Assembly (NCBI RefSeq): GCF_003044185.1
Contig: NZ_PYYB01000001.1
Span: 1,054,001-1,118,000, forward strand
Source: Paraconexibacter algicola
GTDB lineage: Bacteria; Actinomycetota; Thermoleophilia; Solirubrobacterales; Solirubrobacteraceae
DNA length: 64,000 nt
Direction: 5' to 3'
The position numbers were made by a program, and so were the translations under genes. Below, one piece after another: positions 24,634-32,816 of this stretch. How positions within the stretch are numbered: the stretch's first letter is position 1; the number at the start of each line of letters is the position of its first letter. The notes under the pieces were generated by a model that saw only the letters and a list, made by a program, of their open reading frames with translations, made no database searches and was not told the DNA's origin.

Positions 24634-25647
24634 TCACCGACGGCGGGGCCGCCCGAACCGCGCGCCGCGCGCGAGGAGCACCGGCCCGACCCGCGCCACG
24701 ACCACCGCCGGGCGGTGGAAGACCTCGTCCCACTGCGCGCGGACCACCTCGATCCCTCGCGCCCGCAGGTCGGCGTCGCGCTCGGCGTCGCGCGCCTGCC
24801 GGTAGGCGCCGGCGTGGCCGCGGCCGCCGTCGGTCTCTCCCGCCACGCGCAGGTCCGGCCACAGGAAGTCGTGGCGGATCCGGCGCCCGGACCGCAGGGT
24901 GTCCGGCTGCTGGCAGATCGGCCGTGGCCAGCCCTGCGCGTCGCAGATCGCCAGGAACGCCTCCTCCAGCTCGTTCTGCGTCCGGGTCGTCCCGGGCACG
25001 TGCCGGCGGAACGCCTGCTCGAGCACGGCGTGTCCGCGTTGCCCGCGGGTCCGGACGAGGAGCTCCTCGACCTCCCACGGCCGCCAGGACCCCTGGTAGG
25101 CGGCCTCGTCGATGAGCCGCTCCACGAACCGGGCGTCGCGCGTCGCGGCGAGCCGCAGCAGCAGCCGCGCGACGGTCAGACAGCGGACCCCGTCGTGCTC
25201 GACGACGTCCCGGTGGTCGAGCGTCCCGACGCGATGGACCGCGATGCCGGACCGGCGCGGGCACCGGCGCTCGCCGACGATCACGTGGACGCGGTCGTCG
25301 GCCGGCTCCTGGAACGTGATCAGCCCCCGGTGCTCGGCGCACGACCAGTCGGCGAGCACCGCGCCCGCCCCGCACGACAGGACCGCGGCACGGCGACGGA
25401 CAGCGTCCGGCAGGACGCCGAGGGCGAAGACGCCCGCGAACGGCTCGACGAGGCGGCCGTCACGCAGGCGCCGGGCCACGGCGTTGCGGTGGACGCCGGC
25501 CGCGCGCAGGGCGGCGGCGCTCGCCACGCCGCCCCCCGCGGCGATCACCGCGTGGATCGCCGGCCCGGCGTCGGCGCCTCTGCGCCGCAGCTCATCGGAA
25601 TGGTGAGCTGCCGCGCAGTCGCCGGCTGGGACGTCGGGGGCGGGCAT
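24634..25647 (-). CDS. AbiEi-like winged-helix protein with DUF559-type endonuclease-like C-terminus, inside repeat-flanked cassette
   Basis: 337 residues from ATG 25647. Similarity to the paralogue at 3640-4566 begins only around GPAIHAVIAAGGG, so the true start may be GTG 25548 (304 residues). With the ATG start, repeat copy 2 would encode part of the N-terminus. Domains: winged helix (VASAAALRAAGVHRNAVARRL), middle VHVIVGERR and VHRVGTLDHRD, and a C-terminal nuclease-like core with TQNELEEAFLAICDAQGWP, RIRHDFLWPDLR and GETDGGRGH, so D and E/D positions match the paralogue. The stop codon lies seven bases inside repeat copy 1. No toxin partner or transposase is present. Function is unproven; a mobile or selfish cassette is suggested by the exact bracketing. 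Confidence 0.72.
   Translation of the reverse strand: MPAPDVPAGDCAAAHHSDELRRRGADAGPAIHAVIAAGGGVASAAALRAAGVHRNAVARRLRDGRLVEPFAGVFALGVLPDAVRRRAAVLSCGAGAVLADWSCAEHRGLITFQEPADDRVHVIVGERRCPRRSGIAVHRVGTLDHRDVVEHDGVRCLTVARLLLRLAATRDARFVERLIDEAAYQGSWRPWEVEELLVRTRGQRGHAVLEQAFRRHVPGTTRTQNELEEAFLAICDAQGWPRPICQQPDTLRSGRRIRHDFLWPDLRVAGETDGGRGHAGAYRQARDAERDADLRARGIEVVRAQWDEVFHRPAVVVARVGPVLLARGARFGRPRRR
25580..25618. repeat. 39-bp palindromic direct repeat, copy 2
   Basis: Exact copy of 24589-24627 in the same orientation, start-to-start distance 991 bases. Here the outer stem is GGCG ... CGCC rather than GACCGCC/GGCGGTC, so identity stops at the 39-bp boundary and the flanks differ. It lies at the 5' end of the AbiEi-like gene, within the frame if ATG 25647 is used. 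Confidence 0.9.
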
Positions 25648-25668
25648 CCGCCGACCCCATCACCACCG

Positions 25669-25699
25669 CTGTCACAGGGCTCCCACCACCCTGTGGCGG
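25669..25699 (-). terminator. Terminator hairpin after transketolase
   Basis: CACAGGG (25673-25679) pairs with CCCTGTG (25689-25695), with weaker pairing outside. It begins eight bases past the transketolase stop codon on the minus strand. Confidence 0.6.
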
Positions 25700-25702
25700 G
25701 AC

Positions 25703-27724
25703 TCACTCCTCTTCGAGGAGCTCCTGCACCGCCTCGACGACCGCGTCGGCGGTGATGCCGAACCGCTCGAGCAGCTCGCCGCCCGGCGCGGACGCGCCGA
25801 AGTGGTCGATGCCGAGCGGGATGTCGGCGTAGCGCTCCCAGCCGATCGTGACGCCGGCCTCGATCGACACCGTCGGCAGGTCCCCGGGGAGCACGTCCTC
25901 CTGGATCTCCTCGTCCTGCTCGTCGAACAGCTCCCAGGACGGCATCGAGACGACGCGCACGTGCACGCCCGCGGCGGCGAGCTTGTCGGCGGCCTCCAGC
26001 GCGACGGCGACCTCGGAGCCGGTGGCGATGATCGACGCGGACTCCTCGCCCTCCGGCTCGCGCAGGACGTAGGCGCCGCGGGCCAGGCCGCGCGCGGACT
26101 CGAGCTTCTCGCGGTCGAGGATCGGCAGGTCCTGCCGGGAGAGGATCAGCGCGGCCGGGCCGTCGAGCTCCTCGAGGATCACGCGCCACGCCTCCGCGAC
26201 CTCGGTCGCGTCCGCGGGACGGATGACCGTGAGGCCCGGGATCGCGCGCAGCGACAGCAGGTGCTCGACCGGCTGGTGCGTCGGCCCGTCCTCGCCCACC
26301 GCGACGGAGTCGTGCGTGAACACCCAGGCGACGTTCAGCTCCTGCAGCGCGCTCAGCCGGATCGACCCGCGCATGTAGTCCGCGAACTGCAGGAACGTCG
26401 AGCCGTACGGGCGGACGATCCCGCCGTGCGCGGCGAGCCCGTTCACGGCGCCGCCCATCGCGTGCTCGCGCACGCCCCAGTAGACGTTGCGGCCGACCTG
26501 GTCCTTGGTGAACCGCTCGTCGTCGCCGCCGGGGAAGATCGTGGCGGTCGAGCCCGAGAGGTCCGCCGCGCCGCCGACCATGGTCGGCACGTGGCCGGCG
26601 AACGCCGCCATCACGGCCTTGCCCGCGGCACGCGTCGCCAGCTTCGGCTTGCCGAACGCCTCCGCGTCACCCGGCAGCACCTCGGCGAGCCCGGGCAGCG
26701 GCCGGCACGACCAGCCCGCGTCCCACGCGGCGGCCTTGTCGGCGTCGGCGGCCTTCATCGCCTCGAGACGCTGCTCCCAGGCCGCCCGCTCCTCGGCGCC
26801 CTTGCGGCCGGCCGCACCGGCGTGCTCGAGCACGCCGTCGGGGACGAGGAACTGGGCGTCGGGGTCCCAGCCCATGATCTCCTTGGTCGCGCGGATCTCG
26901 TCCTCGCCCAGCGGCGCGCCGTGGGCGCCGGAGGTGCCCTGCTTGTTCGGGGCCGGGTAGCCGATGATCGACTTCACGCGGATCAGCGACGGCTTCGCCG
27001 TCTCGGCCTGCGCCGCGGCGATCGCGGCCCGCAGCGCGGCGAGGTCGTTGGCGTCCTCGACGGTCTGCACGTGCCAGCCGTAGGACTCGAACCGCGCCGT
27101 GGTGTCCTCGTCGAACGACAGCGACGTCGGGCCGTCCAGCGAGATGTCGTTGTCGTCGTAGAGGTAGACGAGCTTGCCGAGACCGAGGTGCCCGGCCAGC
27201 GACGCGGCCTCGGAGGCGATGCCCTCCATGAGGTCGCCGTCGGAGACGATCGCGTAGGTGAAGTGGTCCTGGACCTCGCTGCCGAACGTCTCGCGCAGGA
27301 ACTTCTCCGCCATCGCGAGACCGACGCCGTTGGCGAAGCCCTGGCCCAGCGGCCCGGTCGTCACCTCGACGCCCGGCGTGCGCCAGCTGCCGTCCTCGCG
27401 CCGCTCGCGCTCGGGGTGGCCGGGGGTGCGCGAGTCCCACTGGCGGAACTGCTGGAGGTCCTCGACCGTCAGGTCGTAGCCGGCGAGGTGCAGCGCCGCG
27501 TACTGGAGCATCGAGCCGTGGCCCGCGCTCAGCACGAAGCGATCGCGGTCCGGCCAGTCCGGGTCCTGCGGGTCGTGCTTCATCACCTCCGCGTAGAGGA
27601 GGAAGGCCGCGGGCGCCATGCCCAGCGGGAGCCCCGGGTGCCCGGAGTTCGCCTTCTGGATGGCGTCCATGGACAGGGTCCGGATGGTGTCGATGGAGAG
27701 CTGGTCGAGATCGGCGGCGGCCAT
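25703..27724 (-). CDS. tkt: Transketolase
   Basis: 673-residue thiamine-diphosphate enzyme of the pentose phosphate pathway, swapping two-carbon units between ketose and aldose phosphates. Full-length family match: [23 protein letters not shown] at the N-terminus (split here), [25 protein letters not shown], the ThDP motif [14 protein letters not shown] ... YDDNDIS, the pyrimidine-domain [16 protein letters not shown], and [20 protein letters not shown] with the catalytic His region. TAGGGT lies seven bases before the ATG and overlaps the promoter box of the divergent crcB gene, only 20 bases apart, so it is probably leaderless. A hairpin terminator follows. Confidence 0.97.
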   Translation of the reverse strand: MAAADLDQLSIDTIRTLSMDAIQKANSGHPGLPLGMAPAAFLLYAEVMKHDPQDPDWPDRDRFVLSAGHGSMLQYAALHLAGYDLTVEDLQQFRQWDSRTPGHPERERREDGSWRTPGVEVTTGPLGQGFANGVGLAMAEKFLRETFGSEVQDHFTYAIVSDGDLMEGIASEAASLAGHLGLGKLVYLYDDNDISLDGPTSLSFDEDTTARFESYGWHVQTVEDANDLAALRAAIAAAQAETAKPSLIRVKSIIGYPAPNKQGTSGAHGAPLGEDEIRATKEIMGWDPDAQFLVPDGVLEHAGAAGRKGAEERAAWEQRLEAMKAADADKAAAWDAGWSCRPLPGLAEVLPGDAEAFGKPKLATRAAGKAVMAAFAGHVPTMVGGAADLSGSTATIFPGGDDERFTKDQVGRNVYWGVREHAMGGAVNGLAAHGGIVRPYGSTFLQFADYMRGSIRLSALQELNVAWVFTHDSVAVGEDGPTHQPVEHLLSLRAIPGLTVIRPADATEVAEAWRVILEELDGPAALILSRQDLPILDREKLESARGLARGAYVLREPEGEESASIIATGSEVAVALEAADKLAAAGVHVRVVSMPSWELFDEQDEEIQEDVLPGDLPTVSIEAGVTIGWERYADIPLGIDHFGASAPGGELLERFGITADAVVEAVQELLEEE

Positions 27725-27730
27725 GGCTCG

Positions 27731-27737
27731 TACCCTA
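27731..27737. promoter_or_regulatory. Overlapping divergent -10 elements (crcB / tkt)
   Basis: TACCCTA contains TACCCT on the plus strand, eight bases before the crcB ATG, and TAGGGT on the minus strand, seven bases before the tkt ATG. Only 20 bases separate the two start codons. Both transcripts would have to be leaderless and would compete for one polymerase site. Confidence 0.55.
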
Positions 27738-27744
27738 CGGGGCG

Positions 27745-28113
27745 ATGCTGCTCGCCGTGTTCCTGGGAGGCGCGCTCGGCGGGCTCGCCCGCTGGGGACT
27801 CGCCGACGGTCTCGGGGCCGGAGCGCACGACGGGGCCTGGCCGACGGGCACGATGGTCGCGAACCTGCTCGGCGCGCTGGTCCTCGGGATCGTCGCCGCC
27901 CGGCTGCTGCGCCACCCGGACCCGTCGCCGCGGCGCGCCCGGGCGGGCGCCCTGCTCGGTCCGGGGCTGTGCGGTGCGCTGACGACGTTCAGCACGCTGC
28001 AGGTCGAGGCGGTGCGGCTCATCGACACCGGACACCCGGGCACGGCGCTCGCATACCTGGCCGTGACGATCACCGGCGGGTTCGCGCTCGTGCGGGTGGG
28101 GCTGCGGGCGTGA
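27745..28113 (+). CDS. crcB: Fluoride ion channel CrcB/Fluc, first subunit
   Basis: 122-residue four-helix membrane protein that exports fluoride. It shows [14 protein letters not shown] at the start, [13 protein letters not shown] (the Asn of the fluoride path) and [19 protein letters not shown] (the central break and the TTFST motif). Pairs of small crcB genes form antiparallel heterodimers; the partner follows with a GTGA overlap. There is no room for a fluoride riboswitch in the 20-base gap to tkt, and a TACCCT box lies eight bases before the ATG. Confidence 0.93.
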   Translation: MLLAVFLGGALGGLARWGLADGLGAGAHDGAWPTGTMVANLLGALVLGIVAARLLRHPDPSPRRARAGALLGPGLCGALTTFSTLQVEAVRLIDTGHPGTALAYLAVTITGGFALVRVGLRA

Positions 28114-28445
28114 CGACGGCGCTCGCGGTCGCCCTGCTGTCGGGCACCGGCGCGGTCGCGCGGGTGCTGACGAGCCGCGCGCTGGGCGAGCCCGCCCACC
28201 GCGGCACGCTGCTGCTGAACCTCGCCGGGGCGTTCGCGCTCGGCGTGCTGACCGGCGCCGGGGTGACCGGCGACGGCCTGCTGCTGGCGGGCACGGCGTT
28301 CCTGGGCTCGTTCACGACGTTCTCGACCTGGATGCTCGACGAGGCGTCGCTGCCCGCGGCCGCCGCGGGCCGTCTGCTGGCGGCCGCGACGCTGGGAGGG
28401 GCGGCGTGCGCGGCGGCCGGCTGGGCGCTGGCCGCCGCGGTCTGA
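28110..28445 (+). CDS. crcB: Fluoride ion channel CrcB/Fluc, second subunit
   Basis: 111 residues from GTG 28110, overlapping the first crcB stop by four bases. It contains SGTGAVARVLTSRAL, GTLLLNLAGAFALGVLTG and AFLGSFTTFSTWMLDEASL, the same landmarks as the first subunit (Asn on helix 2, FTTFST in the third helix). Four hydrophobic helices are visible. It should assemble with the first subunit as a dual-topology heterodimer. The stop is followed by a 53-base gap and then the dehalogenase gene with its own promoter. Confidence 0.92.
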   Translation: MTTALAVALLSGTGAVARVLTSRALGEPAHRGTLLLNLAGAFALGVLTGAGVTGDGLLLAGTAFLGSFTTFSTWMLDEASLPAAAAGRLLAAATLGGAACAAAGWALAAAV

Positions 28446-28472
28446 CGCCCGGCATGACATTTTCCCCGGTGA

Positions 28473-28485
28473 TGACACGCTGTCA
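28473..28485. promoter_or_regulatory. Perfect palindrome TGACA-CGC-TGTCA upstream of haloalkane dehalogenase
   Basis: 13-bp palindrome ending one base before the TAGGCT (-10-like) box at 28487-28492, itself six bases before the ATG at 28499. An extra ATGACA half-site lies 18 bases upstream (28454-28459). The position fits a repressor operator; the regulator is not in the window. Confidence 0.5.
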
Positions 28486-28498
28486 GTAGGCTCGCGTC

Positions 28499-29404
28499 AT
28501 GACCGATATCGTGCGCACGCCCGAGGACCGCTTCGCGGGCCTTCCCGACTTCGACTACGCCCCCGAGTACTTCGAGACGCGCGAGGGTCTGCGGATCGCC
28601 TACCTCGACCTCGCGCCCGCCGGCGGCGGCGACGCCCCGGCGGTCGTCTTCCTGCACGGCGAGCCGACCTGGTCGTTCCTCTGGCGGCTCGTCTTCCCCG
28701 CGGTGCGCGAGGCGGGCTTCCGCTGCATCGTGCCCGACATGCCCGGCTTCGGTCGCAGCGACAAGCCGACCGACTTCGCCTGGTACACGTACGACCGCCA
28801 CGTCGGGGTGATGACCGAGCTGCTGGACCACCTCGACCTCACCGGCGCGACGATCGTCGTGCACGACTGGGGCGGCCCGGTCGGCCTGCGCCTCTACGTC
28901 GAGCAGGCGGCGCGGTTCGACCGCGCGGTGATCATGGACACCGGCCTTTTCACCGGGCACCAGAAGATGAGCGACGCCTGGAACGCGTTCCGCGGCTTCG
29001 TCGAGCAGACCGAGGACCTGCCGGTCGGCATGCTCGTCGCAGGGGGCTGCCTGACCCCGCCCCCCGCCGAGGTCGTCGCCGCGTACGAGGCGCCCTACCC
29101 GGACGCCGCCTCCAAGGCGGGCGCCCGCGCCTTCCCGCTGATGATCCCCCTGACCCCCGAGTCGACGGGGGCGGAGGCGGGCCAGCGCGTCCTCGCCGCG
29201 CTCGCGCAGGACGAGCGCCCGGTGCTGATGCTGTGGGCCGACCAGGACCCGATCCTCACCCCGGGCACGGGGAAGAAGTTCGCGGCCGCGATCGGCTACG
29301 ACGGCGAGCCCGACGTGATCGAGGGCGCCTCGCACTTCCTCCAGGAGGACCAGGGCCCGGCCATCGGCGCCCGCATCGCGCAGTGGCTCACCGCAGCGGG
29401 ATGA
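28499..29404 (+). CDS. Haloalkane dehalogenase, HLD-I type
   Basis: 301-residue alpha/beta hydrolase that replaces a halide with hydroxyl on haloalkanes. The signature VFLHGEPTWSFLWRLV (His53-Gly-Glu-Pro-Thr-Trp58) is the DhlA/DhmA-type oxyanion and halide loop. The nucleophile is Asp123 with halide-binding Trp124 (VVHDWGGP); Trp161 in the cap (DAWNAF) is a candidate second halide-stabilising Trp, as in HLD-I enzymes. Acid and His are in LWADQDPI and EGASHFLQED. It could also act on epoxides; only assays would tell. TAGGCT lies six bases before the ATG, with a palindromic operator candidate next to it. It overlaps the convergent GyrI-like gene by 17 bases. Confidence 0.88.
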   Translation: MTDIVRTPEDRFAGLPDFDYAPEYFETREGLRIAYLDLAPAGGGDAPAVVFLHGEPTWSFLWRLVFPAVREAGFRCIVPDMPGFGRSDKPTDFAWYTYDRHVGVMTELLDHLDLTGATIVVHDWGGPVGLRLYVEQAARFDRAVIMDTGLFTGHQKMSDAWNAFRGFVEQTEDLPVGMLVAGGCLTPPPAEVVAAYEAPYPDAASKAGARAFPLMIPLTPESTGAEAGQRVLAALAQDERPVLMLWADQDPILTPGTGKKFAAAIGYDGEPDVIEGASHFLQEDQGPAIGARIAQWLTAAG

Positions 29405-29840
29405 CGATCTCCGTCACCCGCCGGGCGGGGTCGGGCTCCTCGCCCGGGTCGGTGACGTAGGACTCCCAGAACGACCCGGCGGGCGTCTCGCCGCGCTGCA
29501 GCACCCAGGCGTGCAGGGCGCGGCCCGCCGCCTCGAGCCCGTCGTAGGCGCCGACGTGGCGGGCGATCGCGGCCCGCCCGCCCGGGAGCACGTCCGCACC
29601 CTGCCCGTCGTCGTCGGCGACCGCCGCCACCGGCACGCCGAGCTGGACGCGCAGCGGATCACCGAGCTCGAGGTAGCGGATGAACGGCGGTCCTGCGGGC
29701 CCGACGCGCAGCTCCCCGAGACGGTCGTAGAGCGCCGGGAAGCCGCGGTCGACGACCCGGGCGAACCCGGCGAGGTCGGTGGCGTGGTGGGAGACGACGG
29801 CGGGCCGGGCCGCGATCGTGCGGATCTCGAAGTCGGTCAT
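29388..29840 (-). CDS. GyrI-like/SRPBCC-type effector-binding domain protein
   Basis: 150 residues that look like a free-standing GyrI-like (bacterial regulator effector-binding) domain: FEIRTIAARPAVVSHHATDLAG, RGFPALYDRLGELRVGPAG, GGRAAIARHVGAYDGLEAA and FWESYVTDPGEEPDPARRVTEIVIPL, the last being the usual 'Y.xdP...PE..xtEI.xPv' ending. Such proteins bind small hydrophobic cations or drugs and sometimes hydrolyse them. It has no DNA-binding part. Its 3' end overlaps the dehalogenase gene on the other strand by 17 bases. Confidence 0.82.
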   Translation of the reverse strand: MTDFEIRTIAARPAVVSHHATDLAGFARVVDRGFPALYDRLGELRVGPAGPPFIRYLELGDPLRVQLGVPVAAVADDDGQGADVLPGGRAAIARHVGAYDGLEAAGRALHAWVLQRGETPAGSFWESYVTDPGEEPDPARRVTEIVIPLR

Positions 29841-29870
29841 GCCGGGAACGACCGGCCGACCGCCCGGAAC

Positions 29871-31652
29871 TCATCGCGCGACGGCGGCGATGACCTCGGC
29901 CCACCAGGCGCGGTCGCTGTCCGCGGTCGCGCGGGAGAGCCGCCGGCGGGCGTAGGCGCCGAGCAGGTCGCGACGACCGAGGGCGAGCGTCTCGCCGCAG
30001 ACCGCCAGGACGCCGTCGTCGAGCAGCACGAGCGACCCGGCGGTGTCACGGCGCAGGCGCAGCCGGTCGACGACCTTGCGCCCGGCCACCGTCGTGGGGT
30101 CGGCGGGGTCGCCGTCGGCGGGGTCCCACGGGCGGACCGTGAACGGCGTCGCGTGCGCGCGGACCTGGCGGGGCGGGCGCGGCGGCGGCCCGACCGGCCC
30201 GGTGCGCCAGCGCTCGAGCAGGTCGCGCATCTCGACCGCGACGGAGGAGCGCACGAGCACGTGCAGGCTGTCCCCCACCTCGATCGTGTTCGCCCCGCGC
30301 GGCGGGATCGCCTCCTCCCCGCGGACGATGACGTTGATGAGCGCCTCGCGCGGCAGCCCGAGGTCGCGGACCTTGACGCCGACGATCGCGTCCTCCGGAC
30401 CGACGGGGAACTCGACGACCTCGGCGCCGAGGCGGCGGATCGTGCCGGTCTCCTCGATCACGCGCGGCAGCGCGGGCTCGTTGGTGGTGACGTGCAGCCG
30501 GTTGGCCAGCGGCTCGAACGTCACGCCCTGCAGGATCGTCGAGAGCACCACGACGAAGAAGACGATGTTGAAGAACTCGGTGGACTGCGGGACGCCCTCG
30601 ATGACCGGGAAGGTCGCCAGGACGACGGGGACCGCGCCGCGCAGCCCGGCCCAGCCGAGCGCGACCCGCTCGGCCGCGGTGAAGCCGAAGCCGATGGTCG
30701 CCACCCAGGCGGCGATCGGCCGCGCGACGAAGCACAGGACGAGCGCGACCGCGGTGCCCTCGACCCACACGTCGGCGAGCTGCGAGGGGAAGACGAGCAG
30801 GCCGAGGACGAAGAACATCGACAGCTGCGCGACCCAGGCCATTCCCTCGTGGAACGCCACGACGGTCCGCTTGGCGGGGATCAGCGCGCCGCCGAGCGCG
30901 AGGCCCGTGAGGTAGGCGGCGAGGAACCCGGAGCCGTGCAGCACGTCGGCGCCGCCGTAGGCGATCGCCGCGGTCGCCAGCGAGGCGACGGGGAAGAGGC
31001 CGGTGCTGGCGAGCTGCGCGCGGCGGAACGCCTGCACCGCGAGCCAGCCGACCCCGAGGCCGACGACCGCGCCGATGCCGAGCTCGATCGCGAACTCGAC
31101 GAGGAAGTCCAGCGGCCCGTGCGGCGGGTGGGCGATCGCCTCGACGAACCCGAGCACGAGGAGCACCGCGACCGGGTCGTTGAACCCGGCCTCCCCCTCG
31201 AGCGAGCGGGCGAGGCGCCGGCGCAGCGTCGAGCCGCGCAGCAGCGCGAAGATCGCGGCGCCATCGGTCGAGGAGAGGATGGCGCCGAGCAGCAGGCCCT
31301 CGAGGACGCTGAGGTCGAGCAGCAGGACCGCGGCGAACCCGGTGATCGCCGCGGTCGCCGCGGTGCCGACGAGCGCGAGCGACATCGCGGGCCGCAGCAC
31401 GGGCCGGATCTCCCCCCAGCCGGCGGCGAGGCCACCCTCGAAGAGGATCAGGACGAGGGCGATGATCCCGATCGTGCGGGCGAGCTCGAAGTCGGAGAAC
31501 TCGAGCTCGCCGATCCCGTCGGAGCCGAGCAGCATGCCCAGGCCGAGGAACAGCACGAGTCCGGGCACGCGCAGCCGCCCGGCGAGGAGGGAGGCCAGCA
31601 GACCGAGGGCGAGGAGCGCCCCGGTCGCCAGGATCATCTGGCCGTCGTTCAC
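29871..31652 (-). CDS. Potassium or sodium/proton antiporter, CPA1 (NhaP/CvrA type) with TrkA-C domain
   Basis: 593 residues from GTG 31652. About 12 membrane helices (1-395) include the CPA ion-binding residues: Thr129-Asp130 (SSTDGAAIF) and Asn158-Asp159 (GEAGFNDPVAVLL). A regulatory TrkA-C domain follows (about 410-490, AEVVEFPVGPEDAIVGVKVRDLGLP split over two lines of the motif), then a cytoplasmic region of about 100 residues as in K+/H+ antiporters of the NhaP2/CvrA type. It likely exchanges K+ or Na+ for H+ in pH or osmotic control. TAGGGT lies nine bases before the GTG, so it is probably leaderless. Confidence 0.92.
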   Translation of the reverse strand: MNDGQMILATGALLALGLLASLLAGRLRVPGLVLFLGLGMLLGSDGIGELEFSDFELARTIGIIALVLILFEGGLAAGWGEIRPVLRPAMSLALVGTAATAAITGFAAVLLLDLSVLEGLLLGAILSSTDGAAIFALLRGSTLRRRLARSLEGEAGFNDPVAVLLVLGFVEAIAHPPHGPLDFLVEFAIELGIGAVVGLGVGWLAVQAFRRAQLASTGLFPVASLATAAIAYGGADVLHGSGFLAAYLTGLALGGALIPAKRTVVAFHEGMAWVAQLSMFFVLGLLVFPSQLADVWVEGTAVALVLCFVARPIAAWVATIGFGFTAAERVALGWAGLRGAVPVVLATFPVIEGVPQSTEFFNIVFFVVVLSTILQGVTFEPLANRLHVTTNEPALPRVIEETGTIRRLGAEVVEFPVGPEDAIVGVKVRDLGLPREALINVIVRGEEAIPPRGANTIEVGDSLHVLVRSSVAVEMRDLLERWRTGPVGPPPRPPRQVRAHATPFTVRPWDPADGDPADPTTVAGRKVVDRLRLRRDTAGSLVLLDDGVLAVCGETLALGRRDLLGAYARRRLSRATADSDRAWWAEVIAAVAR

Positions 31653-31672
31653 GGAGACGCAACCCTATGGGT

Positions 31673-31708
31673 CCGTGCCACCCGGTGGTTATCGACCGGG
31701 TGGCACGG
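31673..31708. terminator. Strong hairpin terminator between SDR and antiporter genes
   Basis: Perfect 14-base arms CCGTGCCACCCGGT (31673-31686) and ACCGGGTGGCACGG (31695-31708) around an 8-base loop. It lies 11 bases past the minus-strand stop of the short-chain dehydrogenase gene. Confidence 0.75.
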
Positions 31709-31719
31709 TCGAGCGGTGC

Positions 31720-32607
31720 TCAGGTCGACTCGGTGAGCTGCTTCGTCTCCGCGCCGGGCTCGAGGCCGGGCTCGGAGTTCGAGGCGCGCAGCTCGTACGC
31801 GCGGCGGGTCGCGTCGTCGCGCTGGGCGAGGACCTTGTCGGCCTTCAGGGCGGTGGCGATCGCCTCGCGGCCGCGGCGCGGCAGGACGTTCATGACGGTG
31901 GTGATCGCCTGCACCTGGCGCGGGACGAAGACGTCGAACTTCGGGAAGTGCAGCGCGCGGACGATCTCCTCGGCCACGTCCTGCGGCTCGATGTGCTTGA
32001 CGCCGCGGGTGGGCTGCAGGCCGGAGGCGAGCTCGGTCTTCACGACGACCGGCATCACGCACGACACCTCGATCGGCGTGTCCTTGACCTCGGCACGGAC
32101 CGCCTCGCTGACGCCGACGACGAAGTGCTTGGTGCCGCAGTAGGTGGCGCCGCCGGGGAAGCCGCCCTTGCCCGCGGTCGACGCGACGTTGACGAGGTGG
32201 CCGGTGCCGCGCTGCAGGAAGCGCGGCAGGATCTCCTTCATCCCCCAGAGGACGCCGTTGACGTTGATGTCGATCTGGCGCTGGGTGGTGGCGTCGTCTT
32301 CCTCGAGGAAGGAGCCGAGCTGCATGATGCCGGCGTTGTTGACGAGCACGTCGATCGGGCCGAGGGCCTCCTCGGCGTCGTCGAGGAACTGCTTGAAGGA
32401 CGGGCGCTCGGTGACGTTCAGCGGGAACGCAACGACGTTCGGGCCGAGCTCCAGGGCGGTCTTCTTCGCGAGCTCGAGGTCGAGGTCGCCGATCGCGACC
32501 TTCATGCCCTCGCGGACGAACGAGCGCGCGGTCTCCTTGCCGATGCCGCGGGCACCGCCGGTGATCGCGGCGACCTTGCCGGTGAGGACGCGGGGCTGCT
32601 TGGCCAT
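31720..32607 (-). CDS. Short-chain dehydrogenase/reductase
   Basis: 295-residue classical SDR from ATG 32607, with ribosome site GGAGGG. Cofactor motif TGGARGIG (16-23), NNAG (90-93), and catalytic Ser143 (NVASTAG), Tyr156 and Lys160 (YCGTK) are all in place. Asp41 after the second beta strand (AIGDLDLE) favours NAD(H) over NADP(H). The C-terminal extension (EPQDVAEEIVRALHFPKFDVFVP) is typical of actinobacterial SDRs that carry an extra helix. The substrate is unknown. A perfect palindrome TGACGC-AG-GCGTCA lies 39 bases upstream, suggesting TetR-type control; a strong terminator follows. Confidence 0.92.
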   Translation of the reverse strand: MAKQPRVLTGKVAAITGGARGIGKETARSFVREGMKVAIGDLDLELAKKTALELGPNVVAFPLNVTERPSFKQFLDDAEEALGPIDVLVNNAGIMQLGSFLEEDDATTQRQIDINVNGVLWGMKEILPRFLQRGTGHLVNVASTAGKGGFPGGATYCGTKHFVVGVSEAVRAEVKDTPIEVSCVMPVVVKTELASGLQPTRGVKHIEPQDVAEEIVRALHFPKFDVFVPRQVQAITTVMNVLPRRGREAIATALKADKVLAQRDDATRRAYELRASNSEPGLEPGAETKQLTEST

Positions 32608-32646
32608 GGGGATTCCCTCCTGGGACGACGGACCGTGACGAAAAGT

Positions 32647-32660
32647 TGACGCAGGCGTCA
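32647..32660. promoter_or_regulatory. Perfect palindrome TGACGC-AG-GCGTCA upstream of SDR
   Basis: 14-bp palindrome in the 209-base divergent region between the SDR (ATG 32607) and histidine kinase (ATG 32817) genes. It resembles TetR-family operators and is placed to affect the SDR promoter. The rest of the region holds CCGTAGTACCGTAG (near 32738), a possible promoter for the kinase, and nothing else recognised. Confidence 0.45.
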
Positions 32661-32816
32661 CTCTAGCGCCGTCCGTCCCCCGGCGTGCAGGGACGCCCGC
32701 CACGCCCGGAGCGCCGCACCCCGCGCGATCACCCAGTTTCCGTAGTACCGTAGGGGGGGCGGCCACCCCGCGCACGGGTCCAGCGGTGCGGGCGCCGGCC
32801 GCCAGGGGGCAACTGC

